Source: Enoplosus armatus (Eukaryota > Chordata > Actinopteri > Centrarchiformes > Enoplosidae). Taken from it: a stretch of 64,000 nt of DNA. The notes under the pieces were generated by a model. The model was not told where the DNA came from. It saw only the letters and a program-made list of their open reading frames with translations, and ran no database searches. Below, piece after piece: positions 25,988 to 38,557 of the stretch; positions within the stretch are counted from its first letter, which is position 1; every line of letters starts with the position of its first letter. Both the position numbers and the translations under genes were made by a program. Location: positions 13,973,694 to 14,037,693 of the forward strand of contig NC_092200.1 in the NCBI RefSeq assembly GCF_043641665.1, read 5' to 3'.

Positions 25988-28900
25988 CTATCTGCGCTTC
26001 TTAAAAGCTGCAGAGAAGGACATGCATGATTATTAACATGAAACAGGATTTAAATAAAAGCACTAACCACTGATTGCTGCTTTTCCATTTCTTAATATTG
26101 TAGAGTTGTGGAGAGGTGGTCAGCTGAATCAGCATTTGAAAACAAATGGTAATGGGCTATTGGTTGAATTATTTATGATTATAAACTAACAAATTACATA
26201 GTCCTGGCAAACTAAATGCGGACTCAAGACAGCCAATGCTGGAGTACATGACAGAGTTAAGAAAGTAACTTAATTGACCCTAATTTAATTTTTTTTTTTT
26301 TTTTTTTTTTTAAAACAGTAGGAAGTGAATTTGTACTGTGGTATATTTGAATGTCCTCACCTCTTCTTTTGGTTGTCTTCTTCATGAGTTTCTTCTTCTT
26401 CTTGGGCCGAGGGTTATCCCCATCCTGCATCAATGACGGCAAAGTGTTAGAACCAGCAGCCACATTAAGAATGTGATCGAAATACAAACAAGCCACAATG
26501 TTCCCATTCATATTGGGCGGAAATGAGCCTGTTGGCGACATCCTTTTGTGGCTTCTAATGTCCAGTACCAAATCTAAACATAGCACATGGATTTTCCAAG
26601 TCCTCTCAAACGCAATTAGCTGAATGAATTTTCCACGTCTGCAGGCAGTGGAACAGACTATCAGCATGAGTTTGGCCAGTTATTACTATACCTCATCAGT
26701 ACTTTTTTATGACAGCAGACAGTGAATTGAGACAGGAAATGGCACGAGAGGGACGGCATGCCAAACCTGTGTAGGCACAAAGTGTAACTGTTGCCAACTA
26801 GCACAGCACCAGACGACTGACTCACCAAGACACAAATGTATGATTTCTACAAAACATGCAATAGACGTTAATTATGTGCTGGTGGCCGTCCAAGTTGCAT
26901 AATAGTCAATAGACTGCCTGATTACAGCCTCAAATTCCTGCTATACCTCGCCATGCTTCAAAACTTTCACCCTAGCTCAATGAGTTAAATATGACCCCTT
27001 CCTGACAGGTTGGAGTAAAGGCCACACTGCGAGCTCACCTGCCCACCCTCGCCGCCTGTCAGTGCAGTGATGTCACTGAAGTGTGTGATGCCGCTCAGCT
27101 GGCCGGACATTCCCATCATGCCTCTCTTTTTGGAGTTCTTCTGACGCTTTGGCATGTTGAGACGCACCATCATCGACTCCTCATAATGTTTCCTGTGAAG
27201 CAAAAAAAAAAAGTTACTGGTGATGGAAACTCATCCGATCCCCACATCCTCTCCTACTTTCATGCTGCATCCCATCCAACTGCGTCAACCTGTTAACATA
27301 TAGCAACAAGCAAACACCTGTGTAGCTCATCGCGGCTCTCCCGCTCGCTCTGAAAGTCCCGCCTCTCCCTGATCTCCTCTGGAGCGTCGCTGTACTGCTG
27401 CCTCAGCTCCTGGATCACGGAGCTTCTGAGGGCAGCCCGCCGCTGACGCTCTGCCTGGGCCTTCTTCTTGTCTGCTTCTGTCAAGTCGCCGTCTGGAGGA
27501 AACCGGTTGAGATGAGAATTTGTGTCTTTCTTTTGATGCATGTGAGCAAAATGAGTAGTATTTCCAAAGTGAACTGTACCAACAGTTCTTGTAACACAGC
27601 AGCTGCTAAGTGGTGTGCTGCTTGCTTCACTCCAAACAATGTAATTACTCAACCAAAGAAGAAAATTCTACCCTCTTTAATCAATTGACTAAAGGCAGAA
27701 TTGCTAAGTATTTTTATGACAAGCAAAGAAACGAAAACCTGTTTAAAAAGACAAATTACATTACCATAATGCACTGCGGCAATCTTTGGCGGTACATATT
27801 TCCTGCCACTAGAGTGGGCTGCTTTCTTCTCTGAGGCTGTCTTATTGTCAGCTTCACCTTCAGACTCCTCAGATTCACTCAACTGGTTGATGAAGCAAAT
27901 ATGGAATGTCAGTCAGACAGTTACAATACTGTGTGTTCAGTATTTGCAATGTTTTTTTGTTTAAATGTCTTGAAGCATTCAACAATGAATACAATATTTG
28001 TTAGGATTACAGTTTTCAGTATGATACATTAAACCAGTAAAGTTAATTTCTGATAAGCGGTGCCAAAATAAATTTAAAGAGGGATTAAAATGAGCACGGT
28101 ATTCTGCCCTTACTTTGCTGATGAGATTCTCAGGATTAGGACGCAGCTGCAGCGGGTCATTTTCAGCTGAAATCAACAAAAGCATAAGACATTGTTCATC
28201 TTTCATAGAGTGCTAAAGCAAGGTTAAAAACCAGATCATTGGTGGATGTATTCATCGCAAACAACATGAAATCAGTCTTACCTAAACTGCCAGTGACAGC
28301 TGTGCGCACCAGTTTATCAATCTGGTACTTCAGTTTGTGGTCTAGCGGTCGCATCTTCTCCAGGACCTTAGACAAACAGAGCTGGGTCAGCTGGATACAT
28401 GAACAATCTTATCATAAATGGTCTGTTTCTGCAGTCATCTCACCGTTCTGATTGTGACCACTCTGTTCAAGGCTTCGCTGTCTTTTATTTTGCCTCCGTC
28501 TGTTTTGATGCCGATCAGGTGAGTGAGGTCTTGGAGGTAGAAGAGCAGCAGGTGATACCGAAGGTCCAAGAAAGACAAACCCTGCAGGGAGAGAAGACGA
28601 ACAGAGAGTCAGAGGGGGCTGTCTGTCCAGACCAGAAGGGGTCAGATAGTATTAGAAAACAAGTGCTTAGTTTGTTCCAACCCCGGAAAAGAAGTTTCTT
28701 TTGCATTAGATATTTGTATTCATTTGCAGTCGTCAGTTACACATGCCTTCATTCAATTTAGTTTCAAGTAGCCTATTTTCCTGTAATAGTCCAAACAACC
28801 GTGCAGGAACCAAAACATGAAAAATCCTTAGAAATTAGAAATCTGGACAGCATGGCCACAACTTACATTACATAGAAGCAAGAGAAAAGAGCAAGCGGAC

Positions 28901-29762
28901 GCATTGTACAGTTTCCATGTGTGTGAAATATTAGTTGTTAATCCCGCCTTGTTGTCCAGGATTTTTCGTAACAGTTCTGATCATGGCTCACCTTCGATGT
29001 CGTAAATGCCCCATCTTTGACTTGTGTCAGCAGCTCACGAACATGACTTGTCACTGAGGCCACCTAAAGAGAAGAGTGAGGCAGAGGGTTTCAGCTGTGG
29101 GTGAAGACTCATATCCAAACAAGCTTTCTGTGATAAAAGTGGCAATGATAAAATCACCATGGTGATAGGGAGACAGGATCACGTGATGATCAATCAGAAT
29201 TACATCAGTACACAGCAGCAGGATTATAAGAACATTATTCTGTAATATGTCACCATGAGATCTAGGTTAAGTATGCTTATGACTGTGTTCGCATAGTTTC
29301 AATAATTTCAAAAGGTCTCAACATATCCATGTTATTATTACAATAACATTACATATGACGCTCACTTCCTACCTGTTCTGTGAGACTACTCAGCAGTTGT
29401 ACAGCTTTGGGCATATCACTTTCAATTAAATCCTGTCAGAGAGTAAAATGACATGTCAGAAATACAATGCAGACACTGCTAACACCATTTATCTACCGTA
29501 AAATGTGGGTTCTGTAGTACAAAGGCTACTAAAGTGTAAGGTAGCTAGTGGCTAAGTTAGCTGGCTAGCTTAAGTCATTAAAAACAAAACAACTATTATC
29601 AGTCACTTTTATCAATCGCATGTATCAAAGACAGATTCGGAATACACATTAAATCGTCAGAAGGATCTATAATGTTAACATACACTGTAGAAAGATAAAG
29701 TACATGTTTTATTAACTTGCAGCTAGTTAAGCTCTACTCACGTTGTCAATAGGGGCAGCCAT
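25988..29762 (-). CDS. ngdn: Neuroguidin (EIF4E-binding / SSU processome Sas10-family protein)
   Basis: Nucleolar and cytoplasmic protein of the Sas10/Utp3/C1D family, linked to small-subunit rRNA processing and to eIF4E-dependent translational control. Eleven − strand exons, in transcript order: 29762–29742, 29432–29373, 29063–28992, 28581–28444, 28366–28282, 28166–28114, 27882–27765, 27492–27318, 27192–27039, 26424–26361 and 26007–25988; total 319 aa, close to human NGDN (about 315). The protein starts MAAPIDNDLIES. The Sas10/C1D helical domain covers about 8–125. A YxxxxLΦ eIF4E-binding-type motif, YQIDKLV, sits at 111–117. An acidic Ser/Glu patch lies at about 144–155 and a conserved RKYVPPKIAAVHY segment at about 170–182. 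A basic helix rich in ERR/ELRQQY follows, and the C-terminus is very basic (KKKKKLMKKTTKRR), suiting nucleolar targeting. All junctions keep frame. The − strand poly(A) signal is at 25834–25829. Confidence 0.96.
26288..26311. repeat. Poly(T) tract (poly(A) on the ngdn transcript)
   Basis: About 24 consecutive T on the + strand within the last ngdn intron. It could be the tail of a retroposed fragment, but no flanking element was recognised. Confidence 0.8.
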
Positions 29763-30001
29763 TTTGATTCCAATGTAATCTACGGATGCCGCAGAGGGAC
29801 AGTGGTCATGCAGAGCTTCTTTGCTATAATGTTGCAGTATTAAAATAGCGTATTAGAATTCATACTGTACTGTTAAGCGAGTGAGTGGCAACAAAGAGTG
29901 GAATATAACGGAAATCTATGAAATAAAATTAGTTAGTAAATTGCTTAATGTGACCTGCTGCTAAAACCTAATGAATTTCCTGTCCCTGAAATACATTTAA
30001 A

Positions 30002-30050
<49 letters not shown>

Positions 30051-30163
30051 GTGATGGTGAGACAATCAGAGGGGTACCTGTCTGTCTCCTGTCTTTCTCC
30101 CCATTTTCAGTCAAACTGTCGGAGGAAACTGAAGAATATTCAGAGTCTGTGGAGAGCTAAGTC
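29763..30163. promoter_or_regulatory. Shared bidirectional promoter region of ngdn and the cebpe-like gene
   Basis: The start codons of ngdn (−) and the C/EBP gene (+) are only about 400 bp apart, facing away from each other. A CCAAT element (TTCCAATGTA) lies at 29767–29776, just upstream of the ngdn ATG as read on +. A (GA)22-type tract occupies 30004–30048. No TATA box is convincing on either side. Shared regulation is an inference from spacing. Confidence 0.6.
30004..30048. repeat. (GA)n microsatellite in the ngdn/cebpe promoter
   Basis: About 22 uninterrupted GA units between the two divergent genes. Confidence 0.95.
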
Positions 30164-31920
30164 ATGGTAAGTCAGATCATAACTTTATTAGTGTGTGGAG
30201 AAATTAAACAAATATAGCTTTACCACTGACCCTTAGGAAGAATTAAAAGCAGAGGTGGTTGGACATTTCTCTGATTGTTATAATTTAAACAGTCACTATG
30301 TTGTCAGCTCTCTGAACAGAAAGAAGTGAAGTAACATAAGGAATAATTTAGAATTTTTAAATATATATATAATTTCTACTTTATTTATTACTGTGTAGAT
30401 AGATGTAAAACGAAGAGGTGAAGAATAAAGAGGGAACAGCAATAATAAGAGGTTACAACTACATTTATACTCTCAACATTGATGTCAAATGATATGAGGA
30501 AGCTCAAAGGAATTCAAATTCTAATAGACTGTGTATTATCATTATTATTATTATTTTGTGTTGTTTTTTAACTAACAATACAAAATCTACCACTTTAAAA
30601 CTTTATTCTTTGAAGGTAACAGTATTTTTTGGCCTGCACCCAAAACGTCCCTTCTACATATTGTGCATTCATTGTACTTAATTTAACTAAATCACATTCA
30701 TGGAAACCCAATCATCCATCTTCTATTTGTCGGTATTAAGTATTAAGATCCTTTACTTAAATAAAAGTAGACATCACACTTTAAAAATACTCAATTATGA
30801 GTAAAAGTCCTGCATTTTTACACGAGTAAAAATACATTATCAGCTAAATGTACTAGTAGTAAAGTACACAATATACAGCAGAATGAAGCCTTTCAGGGAG
30901 TTGAATTAGGATATATATATACATATATTATTATTATTGTTTCTTGTTTATTTATTTTAACAACTGTTGTAGTTGGTCGAATTGGAGCTAATTAAATGTC
31001 ATGTTTTATATGTCAAGTCTTAATGTGCAAAGTACCTACTAAGTATAGTAGGTACAGATATATGTAATGGAGTTCATTACCACTGTAATGTAGTGACGTA
31101 GAGGAATAAAGTAGCATGGAGCAAAATTGAACTTAAAAAAAGAAAAACCTAATCTTTTTCTGCTTCCGAACTCCTCCAGATGTCTGATTCCAGGGTGTCG
31201 TCTGTCATCCAGGAGTGGGCAAGCTCATACCCGGGTCAGGCCCACACCCAGACCCTGAACCCCACCACTTCCAACCACGCTGGATCGATCAATCAGCTGG
31301 CTCAGATGGACATGATACCGTACAGCCAGCCTCAGGGACTGGTGCGAGGGGGTTGTGACGACAGAATGGCTGAGCAGATGATGGGACTGTCTTACCTGCC
31401 GTACACGTCTTCCTGTCTCAGCAACACCTCGAGTGCAGGGAGCACAAACCACCACCAGAGCCACGCCAACACTCAGCAGGTGTGTGTTTGTGAGATAGAC
31501 TTTTGATTTGTGGGTAATACATAAAAAAAGAATCCATTGAGTGGGAAAATCACCAAACACCACTCTCATCCTGCTTCCCCACAACTTGAACATATTTGTG
31601 TTTCTCACCTCCAGGACTTCTCTTCCTTCCTCCTGCCAACTCTGCGGGCTCCGGTAAACAAGAGGAGCATCAGCAAGGACAGTGCAGAGTACCGCCTGCG
31701 ACGCGAGAGGAACAACATCGCTGTGAGAAAGAGCCGGGACAAGGCCCGCAGGAGGATCCAGCTGACCCAGCAGAGGGCCCTGCAGCTGCAGGAGGAAAAC
31801 CAGAAGCTGCAGATGAGGATAGGGCAGCTGACACAGGAGCTGGACACTCTGAAACACATCCTGTCACAGCGGCACATGCATGGAGCTGAGGAGGGAGCAG
31901 CCGGGGAGTCTAGTATCTAG
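30164..31920 (+). CDS. cebpe: CCAAT/enhancer-binding protein epsilon-like (fish C/EBP1 type) bZIP factor
   Basis: Sequence-specific transcription factor; C/EBP-epsilon and the zebrafish c/ebp1 protein act in granulocyte/myeloid differentiation. Exons: 30164–30166 (a single ATG immediately followed by GTAAGTC), 31180–31479 and 31615–31920, giving 202 aa starting Met-Met-Ser-Asp. An in-frame TAA at 30158–30160 fixes the upstream limit of the frame; translation could also begin at the second ATG (31180). The N-terminal half is short, with Gln/Ser-rich and [16 protein letters not shown] segments. The bZIP lies at about 117–184, with the C/EBP basic motif NNIAVRKSR at 134–142 and zipper leucines at 159, 166, 173 and 180. 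Human CEBPE is about 281 aa, so this protein lacks part of the activation region. The two-exon split before DFSSFLLP agrees with the coding-intron structure of CEBPE. Epsilon identity is supported by the neighbouring genes. Confidence 0.87.
30740..31135. repeat. Interspersed repeat (MITE-like) in cebpe intron 1
   Basis: Motifs GAGTAAAAGTCCTGCATT, AATGTACTAGTAGTAAAGTA and GAATAAAGTAGCATGGA in this order are those of a very common percomorph 'AAGTAAAAGTA' repeat, recognised from memory. It is degraded, and its edges are approximate. It nearly fills the distal part of the intron and ends about 45 bp before the acceptor at 31180. Confidence 0.7.
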
Positions 31921-34900
31921 GCCCACATTTGTACCTGGTATCAAACATGGCAAACATGCCAAACATTTTCTTTATTCAGCTTCTCAAACAGTAACACATC
32001 AGAATCAGGTTTATTGACAAGTACGTTTTCACATACAAGGAATTTGCCTTGGCATATTGGTGCATAACAATAAACACAAGTAAAAATTAAAAAACAAGTA
32101 CGCCTAATTGTAGGCATCAGATTCATTATTAGTGTTTAGGTAGGCCTCCAAGACTCAAGGTCAGATGCCTCCTTGTTGATTTTTCACTGAAAGGCAAGCA
32201 TTTGTGAAAAAAGAAGCATAACACCGCTAAAACCCCATATGTTGGTTGAAAATGTTGCCTGCTGCTGACTTTTTAATGTTTCCAGCTGACTCTTTTTAAA
32301 ATAAGTGGATGGCCCAGTCCTCAACAGATATTTTTCTGACTTAACCCCATGCTCCATGCCTTTGAAAATAATGCCTTAGCTAGATATGCTTACATTTGCA
32401 GCTCACGCTCTTGGTTTTATAAAGGCTTAAAAAATACCACCAAACTCTGAAGATAAAGTGTATGAAGTGCCCCATATTCACACCTTCAACATGTGGAGAC
32501 ATCCAAAGCTTGACAGGCCTGCCATGCCTAATTATCGTTGCTAAGCTACATTGGACGGTCGCTGTTTGGTGGTGGGGGTTTAGCGAATGGTCGGTTAAAT
32601 TCCTGGCAGCGTGGATTCGCCTTTAAAACAGCATTTCAAAGTGAGAAATACAATTTACAGAAAATATATGGTAACTGAAAAATGAAATTTTTTGCTATCT
32701 GGTCATAATTTTCTGGATGAGAAGGGACTCACTCGTGACCTCAGTGTTTCTGAACTTGTGGCTGCGGCCCTGCACACTGGAGCTCTGAATAGATGAACAG
32801 TTTGAAAAAGAAAGGGACCTTGAAGTCTCAATATAAAGTAGGAAGATGTGTTGTGGGTTTGAATATAGATGTTCTTAACTGTGAGTGAAGAGACTGGAGA
32901 GTGCACAGAGTCAAGATTTGTAAAACAGCTAAGTGAGATGGGAAAAGGATTTTAAGGAGAAGTTGATGTATAGTTCTGTAGATCTTAAAATCCAAAATAC
33001 TGCACAAATGGGCCCAGAAACAAAATGTCTTGAGTCTTTAGCAAATTCCAAATGAACTTCCCTGAAAGTTCCTGAAGACAACATCTTCACATACATGCAT
33101 TATCCTCACAGACCCTTCAAACAGAAGATCACTGTACGCATTAGACAGATTTGTTATATAATTTGATTTAACAAACATTGCCTAATCATCTACCTGACAC
33201 TTCTTGTCACTGTCAGAGATGATTGTAAGTGACGTTGCCCAACAGGGTTACACAACGACCTGTGGTTTGAAGGGGATTCAATGAAATCTAAGTGTCTCTC
33301 TCTGTATAATACTCTATCTTTTGTCACTAAATGAGTGTGGGATTACTTGAAATAATGTTGACGCAGTTTCAAATAATGTGTAAAGATATAATCTTAAATG
33401 TTACCGAATGTGTGTTTTATAATTTTATAGTAATACATTGTTAAGGCAATACATTGTCAAATATTTTCTTAAATAAACAAATAATTGCTTGTCCTTGTGC
33501 AGTCGTCTTTAATCTCTACCAATCTTTGATAAGTCCAAATTCTAATTTAACATAAAAAATATCTACCAAGGATGTTTAAATACACCTTTGGATATTAAAG
33601 CAGCTTCAGTGCCTTTACAGATGCAAAACCTCCAAGGTTTTATTACAGTGCACTGCGGCTTTATACAACACATCTTTCTCATAGAAAATGGTGTGATATA
33701 ACACTGCTATTTATATTTAAGCATCATTATTCTCATTCATTCTCCACTGTGTCCTGGGAACATGGCGTGCACCTGCCACTTCATTTACCGTAAGCTGTCT
33801 ACCCACAGAAACGGACGTCATGCCATGGACCGTTGTGCACCAGCGGTTTCCCTTTGTGGGATGGGCAAGATTTCGACACAGTGGAAGACGGAGATGAGGA
33901 GCGCAGAGATGGTATCAGTGTCTCGGGCTGCCAGGGCCTTCCTGTGGCTGTGATGGTAGTGAGGGGACATAGAGATAGGAGACAGAGAGGAGGGGGTGGG
34001 GGCAACAAGCCAGACATTTTTTTTAAACACTTTGCCCAAAACAAGAGTTGCAACATTTGGTAAAATATTTTCAACACTATTAGATAACCAAAAACAGCAT
34101 GGGATTCCTTTACATCTGGTTCCCAAGATCAAGGATCACATGACGTATCACTCTTGGTATGATATTCAAAATAAAGAAAGCACACACTCAGTTCCCTTTC
34201 CATGTCTAGTTTCTTGGTTGACTATAATGTTAAAAATGTTACAAGTTAAAAAAGTCTTCTCGGGACCTGATCCTAGCTTTATTTTATTGCTGCTATGGCA
34301 ACAAAGACCAAATGAGGCAACATGGATACAGATGTTCTCTTCTCTTTTATACAAATATTATACTTTTTTACATAATGAAAACATCATTATCATTATAGTT
34401 ACAGACTAAAACTCAACACTTGCTGAATTTACTACACACATAAAAGCAACCGAATGTGGTATTAACATCATTTTAGAGCTGTGTTGTAAAATGACGTTAG
34501 TGTGCAATTTTACAACCCATTAAACGGAACACCACTTTCATCTGCACGCACACACACTTTTAACTGTGCAGTTGAATTAATCCAACAGGAACTACAACTA
34601 ATCCCATCCAGTTTCATTAGATTTTAATACAGTTCTGCACAGATAATCAGTAGCTTGTAATATTACAAGCTACAAGCACAGGGCGAAGGACGGCTCGAAA
34701 GCATCAGAAAATACGGCACTCTGCTCGCACAAAAAGACTGAAAAGTTTCTGTATTAGGGGACCCCAAATCTGCTGCATCAAACTGGATACATAGCAGTAT
34801 TAAAATACAGTAGGAAGATCAGGCAAATATTTGACATACTGTATGTTAGCAGAAAATACATATCCGCAGTTGATCTATGGTATCGTATGTTTGTGTATTG

Positions 34901-37900
34901 TATAAATACAATGTATAGGACTGGGCAGAACCTTGCTTATGTCGACTTTATTGTTAATAAAAGGCAAAATCAATAAAACAGAAGTCATAAAAAATGTGCA
35001 ATCAAACTAAGACAGGTAATGCTGTTGACAATGCTCAAATTTTAATCAACTGTATCATGATATAATCCACAAACATAGACTTTATCCCCCATATTTATAC
35101 AAGCTTTGTGTCATTTTGGTGATGAACTAATTTACAAAGGGGAGTGAAAGTGTAACACAGGCTACTTGCAGCCTGCGCTGTATTGAGCAGCACATAATGA
35201 CTTCTTGTGTGACCGTGTCTGTTGAAATGTCCCGCAGCGTCGTGTGGGGCAATCTGTGGTCCCAGGACTGCAACATCTCCACAGAGTGAAGAAAGACTGT
35301 ATTTCACCTATCCTACCGAGTTACTCAACAGCAGCAGACTATATGTACCCCGACCACAAGCTCGCTGAAGCAGCTCCAATCTTATAGCTCCTCTTTTAAT
35401 GTATTTGGTGTCTGTATGGTATATTTATGGCAGGAATTTTGTTGGACTTGAGAATACTTTGAATAATATTTAACATATCAACATACAAACAGCACAAGAT
35501 TTTGTCCAAATGCGGGAACTTTTTACCTCTGTTTCAGCACTTCCGCACTCCTCCAGTTACTTACTTTCTTAGCTTCAGGTTCCCACCACACCTTCTAAAA
35601 ACTTTCCAGTGACACCACCAAGATAATCAATAAGAAAGAGTCCTGCAGTAATAGAGGGTCTGCAGTAGTGTAAAGTGCTTTTCATGATTAATTGAGGGTG
35701 ATTCATCTGCTTAAAAGCATGGCACTTTTTTTTAAAGCAGGTAGTAATTTTAAGAATCCAACGTTCTGATAGCAATAGATCACTTACCACAAATGTTCCT
35801 TATCAGTGATATATAGATGCTATCTGGGTGTTTAGAGGGGGAAGTGGCAGCCATTATAGTCATGCCGTGTGGGTGACACAAACACACTGTCATGGCCGGA
35901 GACAATAACATGAAATACAGGATGTCATGGTGATTTTCTATTAAAATAAATGACAGTGTTGCCTCCATCATCAGAATGAAAGAGCACAGTCATGCTCTGT
36001 GACTGTGTAAAAGACTCCTAAGGGTTAGACGCTCGATGACTAACAACACTCACATTTACAGCAATGTGTGTGTATGTTGTCCTGGTGGAGCCAAAGCCTT
36101 CCACTATTGGCTGCTGCAACACCAGGGGAACACAATGTGTTAGCGCCATCAAGTTTAGCTTAGCATGTTGAGCTAAAACCACTGGTCTTGTCTTTTTGGG
36201 TGTATTATTAACTCAATAACAGAGGAAAGCAGAAAAGTGTGTCATCTTTCTTCTCTGGTTTTCTTTCCAGGTTACCCATAAAAAAATGACCAAAAAATTA
36301 AATAATGACTAAAAAAGATGGTGCATAAAGCCCCTATAGTCTTTTCCATAGTCTTTCACTATTTTCCTGTAAACAAGGTGGAAAATGGAGCAGAATTAGT
36401 GGTGATGGTCCCGGCAAGCCTTATCAACGTACTAAATCATGATGAACGGATTAAATGAAATACTTCTTTGATTTCCTGCCTCAGAGAGACAATGTGAGGG
36501 CATCTACAATACAGCTTGATTTAGCTGCAGTACAATGGAAGAGTAATACATATGACTGGGTGTAAATGAGGGAACAGTGATGTTTTCCCAGCAGACAATA
36601 TGTAACATTTCTTATAATACTGACATGCTGAGCGTTCACATTCATGAGGAAGAAACAAGCCCACATCAGCCTGGACCACGGGGGCACAGTGCATCAGACC
36701 TGTCTCTTGTCTTGTGGTGGCCTGTGATTTATGGCTCCACCATGCGGCATAGAAGTCCGTATAGGCCTTCTGTAGAGATAGCAGACAAAGAACAGATGTC
36801 TCACTCTACCACTGATTCTGTGTACTCCTTCTGCTGTCCAAATACCCTCACTGTGTTGGCTGTATATTCTTGGACAAGCGCAACATTTCAGTTTGTAACT
36901 GTAAATAGGCGTGAGCTACAGTATCACTGCAAAGTCTTTCTCTTTCTGAGCTCATTTTAGTTTCCTCAAGACTGGTTCTGTCTTTTGAGCTGGTTTAGTC
37001 ATTAAAATTATAATAACAGAAACTGAAAAATATCTAATTTAGCTCATCATACATACATTTGAGTTTTTCATACTACAGCCACACTGACCAAGTACTCTCA
37101 TATGAAATAAACTATTATAATAAATTATTCTTTCTAAACCTTGTCCCAGCCACCCCTACCTTCCAACAAAACTAAAATGAAATACACAAATAAAAATGGC
37201 CATAGCTCCTGATTCACATTGATACTAAGGTTTAAGGTTTCTTATGAAAAACTCTTCAAAAAAAAAAAATGCTCGAGCAACACAAAAAGTGTGCAAACCT
37301 TAAAACTACATGTGAAGAATTAACATATCAACAAGTGCACATCAAGCTATAGCAGGAGTCTTACACAATGTGAGCCTGCTGGGCTCTCGGTTATCCTCTT
37401 CCTCCTCCTATACGTCTTCACTAGAGAAATGCAATTTAAATAATCTAGATTTAATCATTTGGAACAGATTTATATTACCAATCAAATAATAATCTTTATA
37501 TCCAATAATGCATAACAGGAATACACCAAGGGACAATAATACAATGATGTATGTTCGGGACAAAATTTGGAACAGCTTATGAGATGACGTGACAAACTTG
37601 GAATCTAATATTGTTTTTTATAAACACATGTGATGACTATTCATTCATGGAAATAGAAGGAGGAAAGACAGGTGAATGTACAAAGTATTTTGGTAAAAAT
37701 GTACTATTTGTATCATGAATAATACCGACAATAATGAAATCTGCATGTCACAACTTTCCCAGGAGCTTGTGTTGTTTTCATAATTTGGGGAGCCTAAAAG
37801 TCATATTAACTTTTAGTGTTTTTATCCAATGTCATGCTTCAAATCAACTGTCATTTTCCACGATAATATAGGCAATATGATAAATTACAATGATCAATGT

Positions 37901-37960
37901 AGGTCAATAAACAGTCAATAAATAAATATCAATAAATCAGTCAAGGGGGCATTTATTATT
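31921..37960. other. AT-rich intergenic region between cebpe and slc22a17
   Basis: About 6 kb with no supported gene. Possible cebpe poly(A) signals are AATAAA at 32069–32074 and 33472–33477. Apart from the LINE/SINE-tail-like fragment near 32000, I see no clear repeat. A less AT-rich patch at about 33760–33960 has overlapping short ORFs on both strands, but no family or splice structure was recognised. EFS, IL25 and CMTM5, which lie next to SLC22A17 in mammals, were not found. Confidence 0.5.
31998..32115. repeat. Teleost retroposon 3'-end-like fragment
   Basis: AGAATCAGGTTTATTGACAAG followed by CACATACAAGGAATTTGCC and GGTGCATAACAATAAACA is a sequence I recognise as a widely repeated fish element, probably the 3' end of a LINE or a derived SINE. 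It may also supply a poly(A) signal (AATAAA at 32069) to the cebpe transcript. Confidence 0.6.
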
Positions 37961-38557
37961 GAGTGATTCACCGTGTCATTATACACGATCTTTGACGGCA
38001 GTGAGGCGATGGGACGTCGCTCTGACGGTTTTAGCCGAGTGTTCACGAAGTGTGTCGCCGCCGGCGGAGCTGCTCGCCCTTATAAACAGGCTTTTCCCAA
38101 TGCAGTTTTCCACCCGCTCTTTGTCCGTGACCTGCTGACTGACGACGCGTTTCCCTTTAAGATGGTGTCGGACACGCACATGCCTTATTTAATTATTTTC
38201 TGTAATGTCGGCAGGCAGAAACTTGGACTAAACAATAGCGTTAAAAACCAGCGACGGTAGGGGAGACGAGTCTAGCATCCCCGGTGTGGCGGCGGCGGCG
38301 GAGGGTTAGCCGTGCTCAGGACTGACAGGAGTCCAGTGTCCTTGCTTGTGTCAAAGGGAGCGCTGGTGTTTATCGGAGGCTTACAACACTTCTCCGGGAC
38401 AGAAATGTCTTCTCATGTGACCGACAAAACAGACTGGCATCTCGGCGCAGAGGAGATACGATGAATGCGGTGAAAGAACTGTTGTAATGTTTTGGATGTT
38501 TGGAAGAGACAACGGGCAGTAGGGATTTGGCTCACACTCAACAACATTTAAAAAGGG
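37960..38557 (+). promoter_or_regulatory. CpG-rich promoter and non-coding exon 1 of slc22a17
   Basis: A local switch from AT-rich DNA to CpG-rich DNA (CGCCGCCGGCGG near 38056, GGCGGCGGCGGCGGAGG near 38288). It ends at a good donor AAAAGGG|GTAAGTAAC (38557/38558). The first coding exon of slc22a17 begins after an acceptor at 40345, so this is most likely its promoter and 5' UTR exon. The short ORF at 37973–38260 is probably untranslated leader or chance. Confidence 0.6.

Noticed and set aside
31225..31857. A 210-codon − strand ORF across the cebpe exons
   Set aside because: It is antisense to the bZIP coding sequence and crosses a clear + strand intron; no family match.
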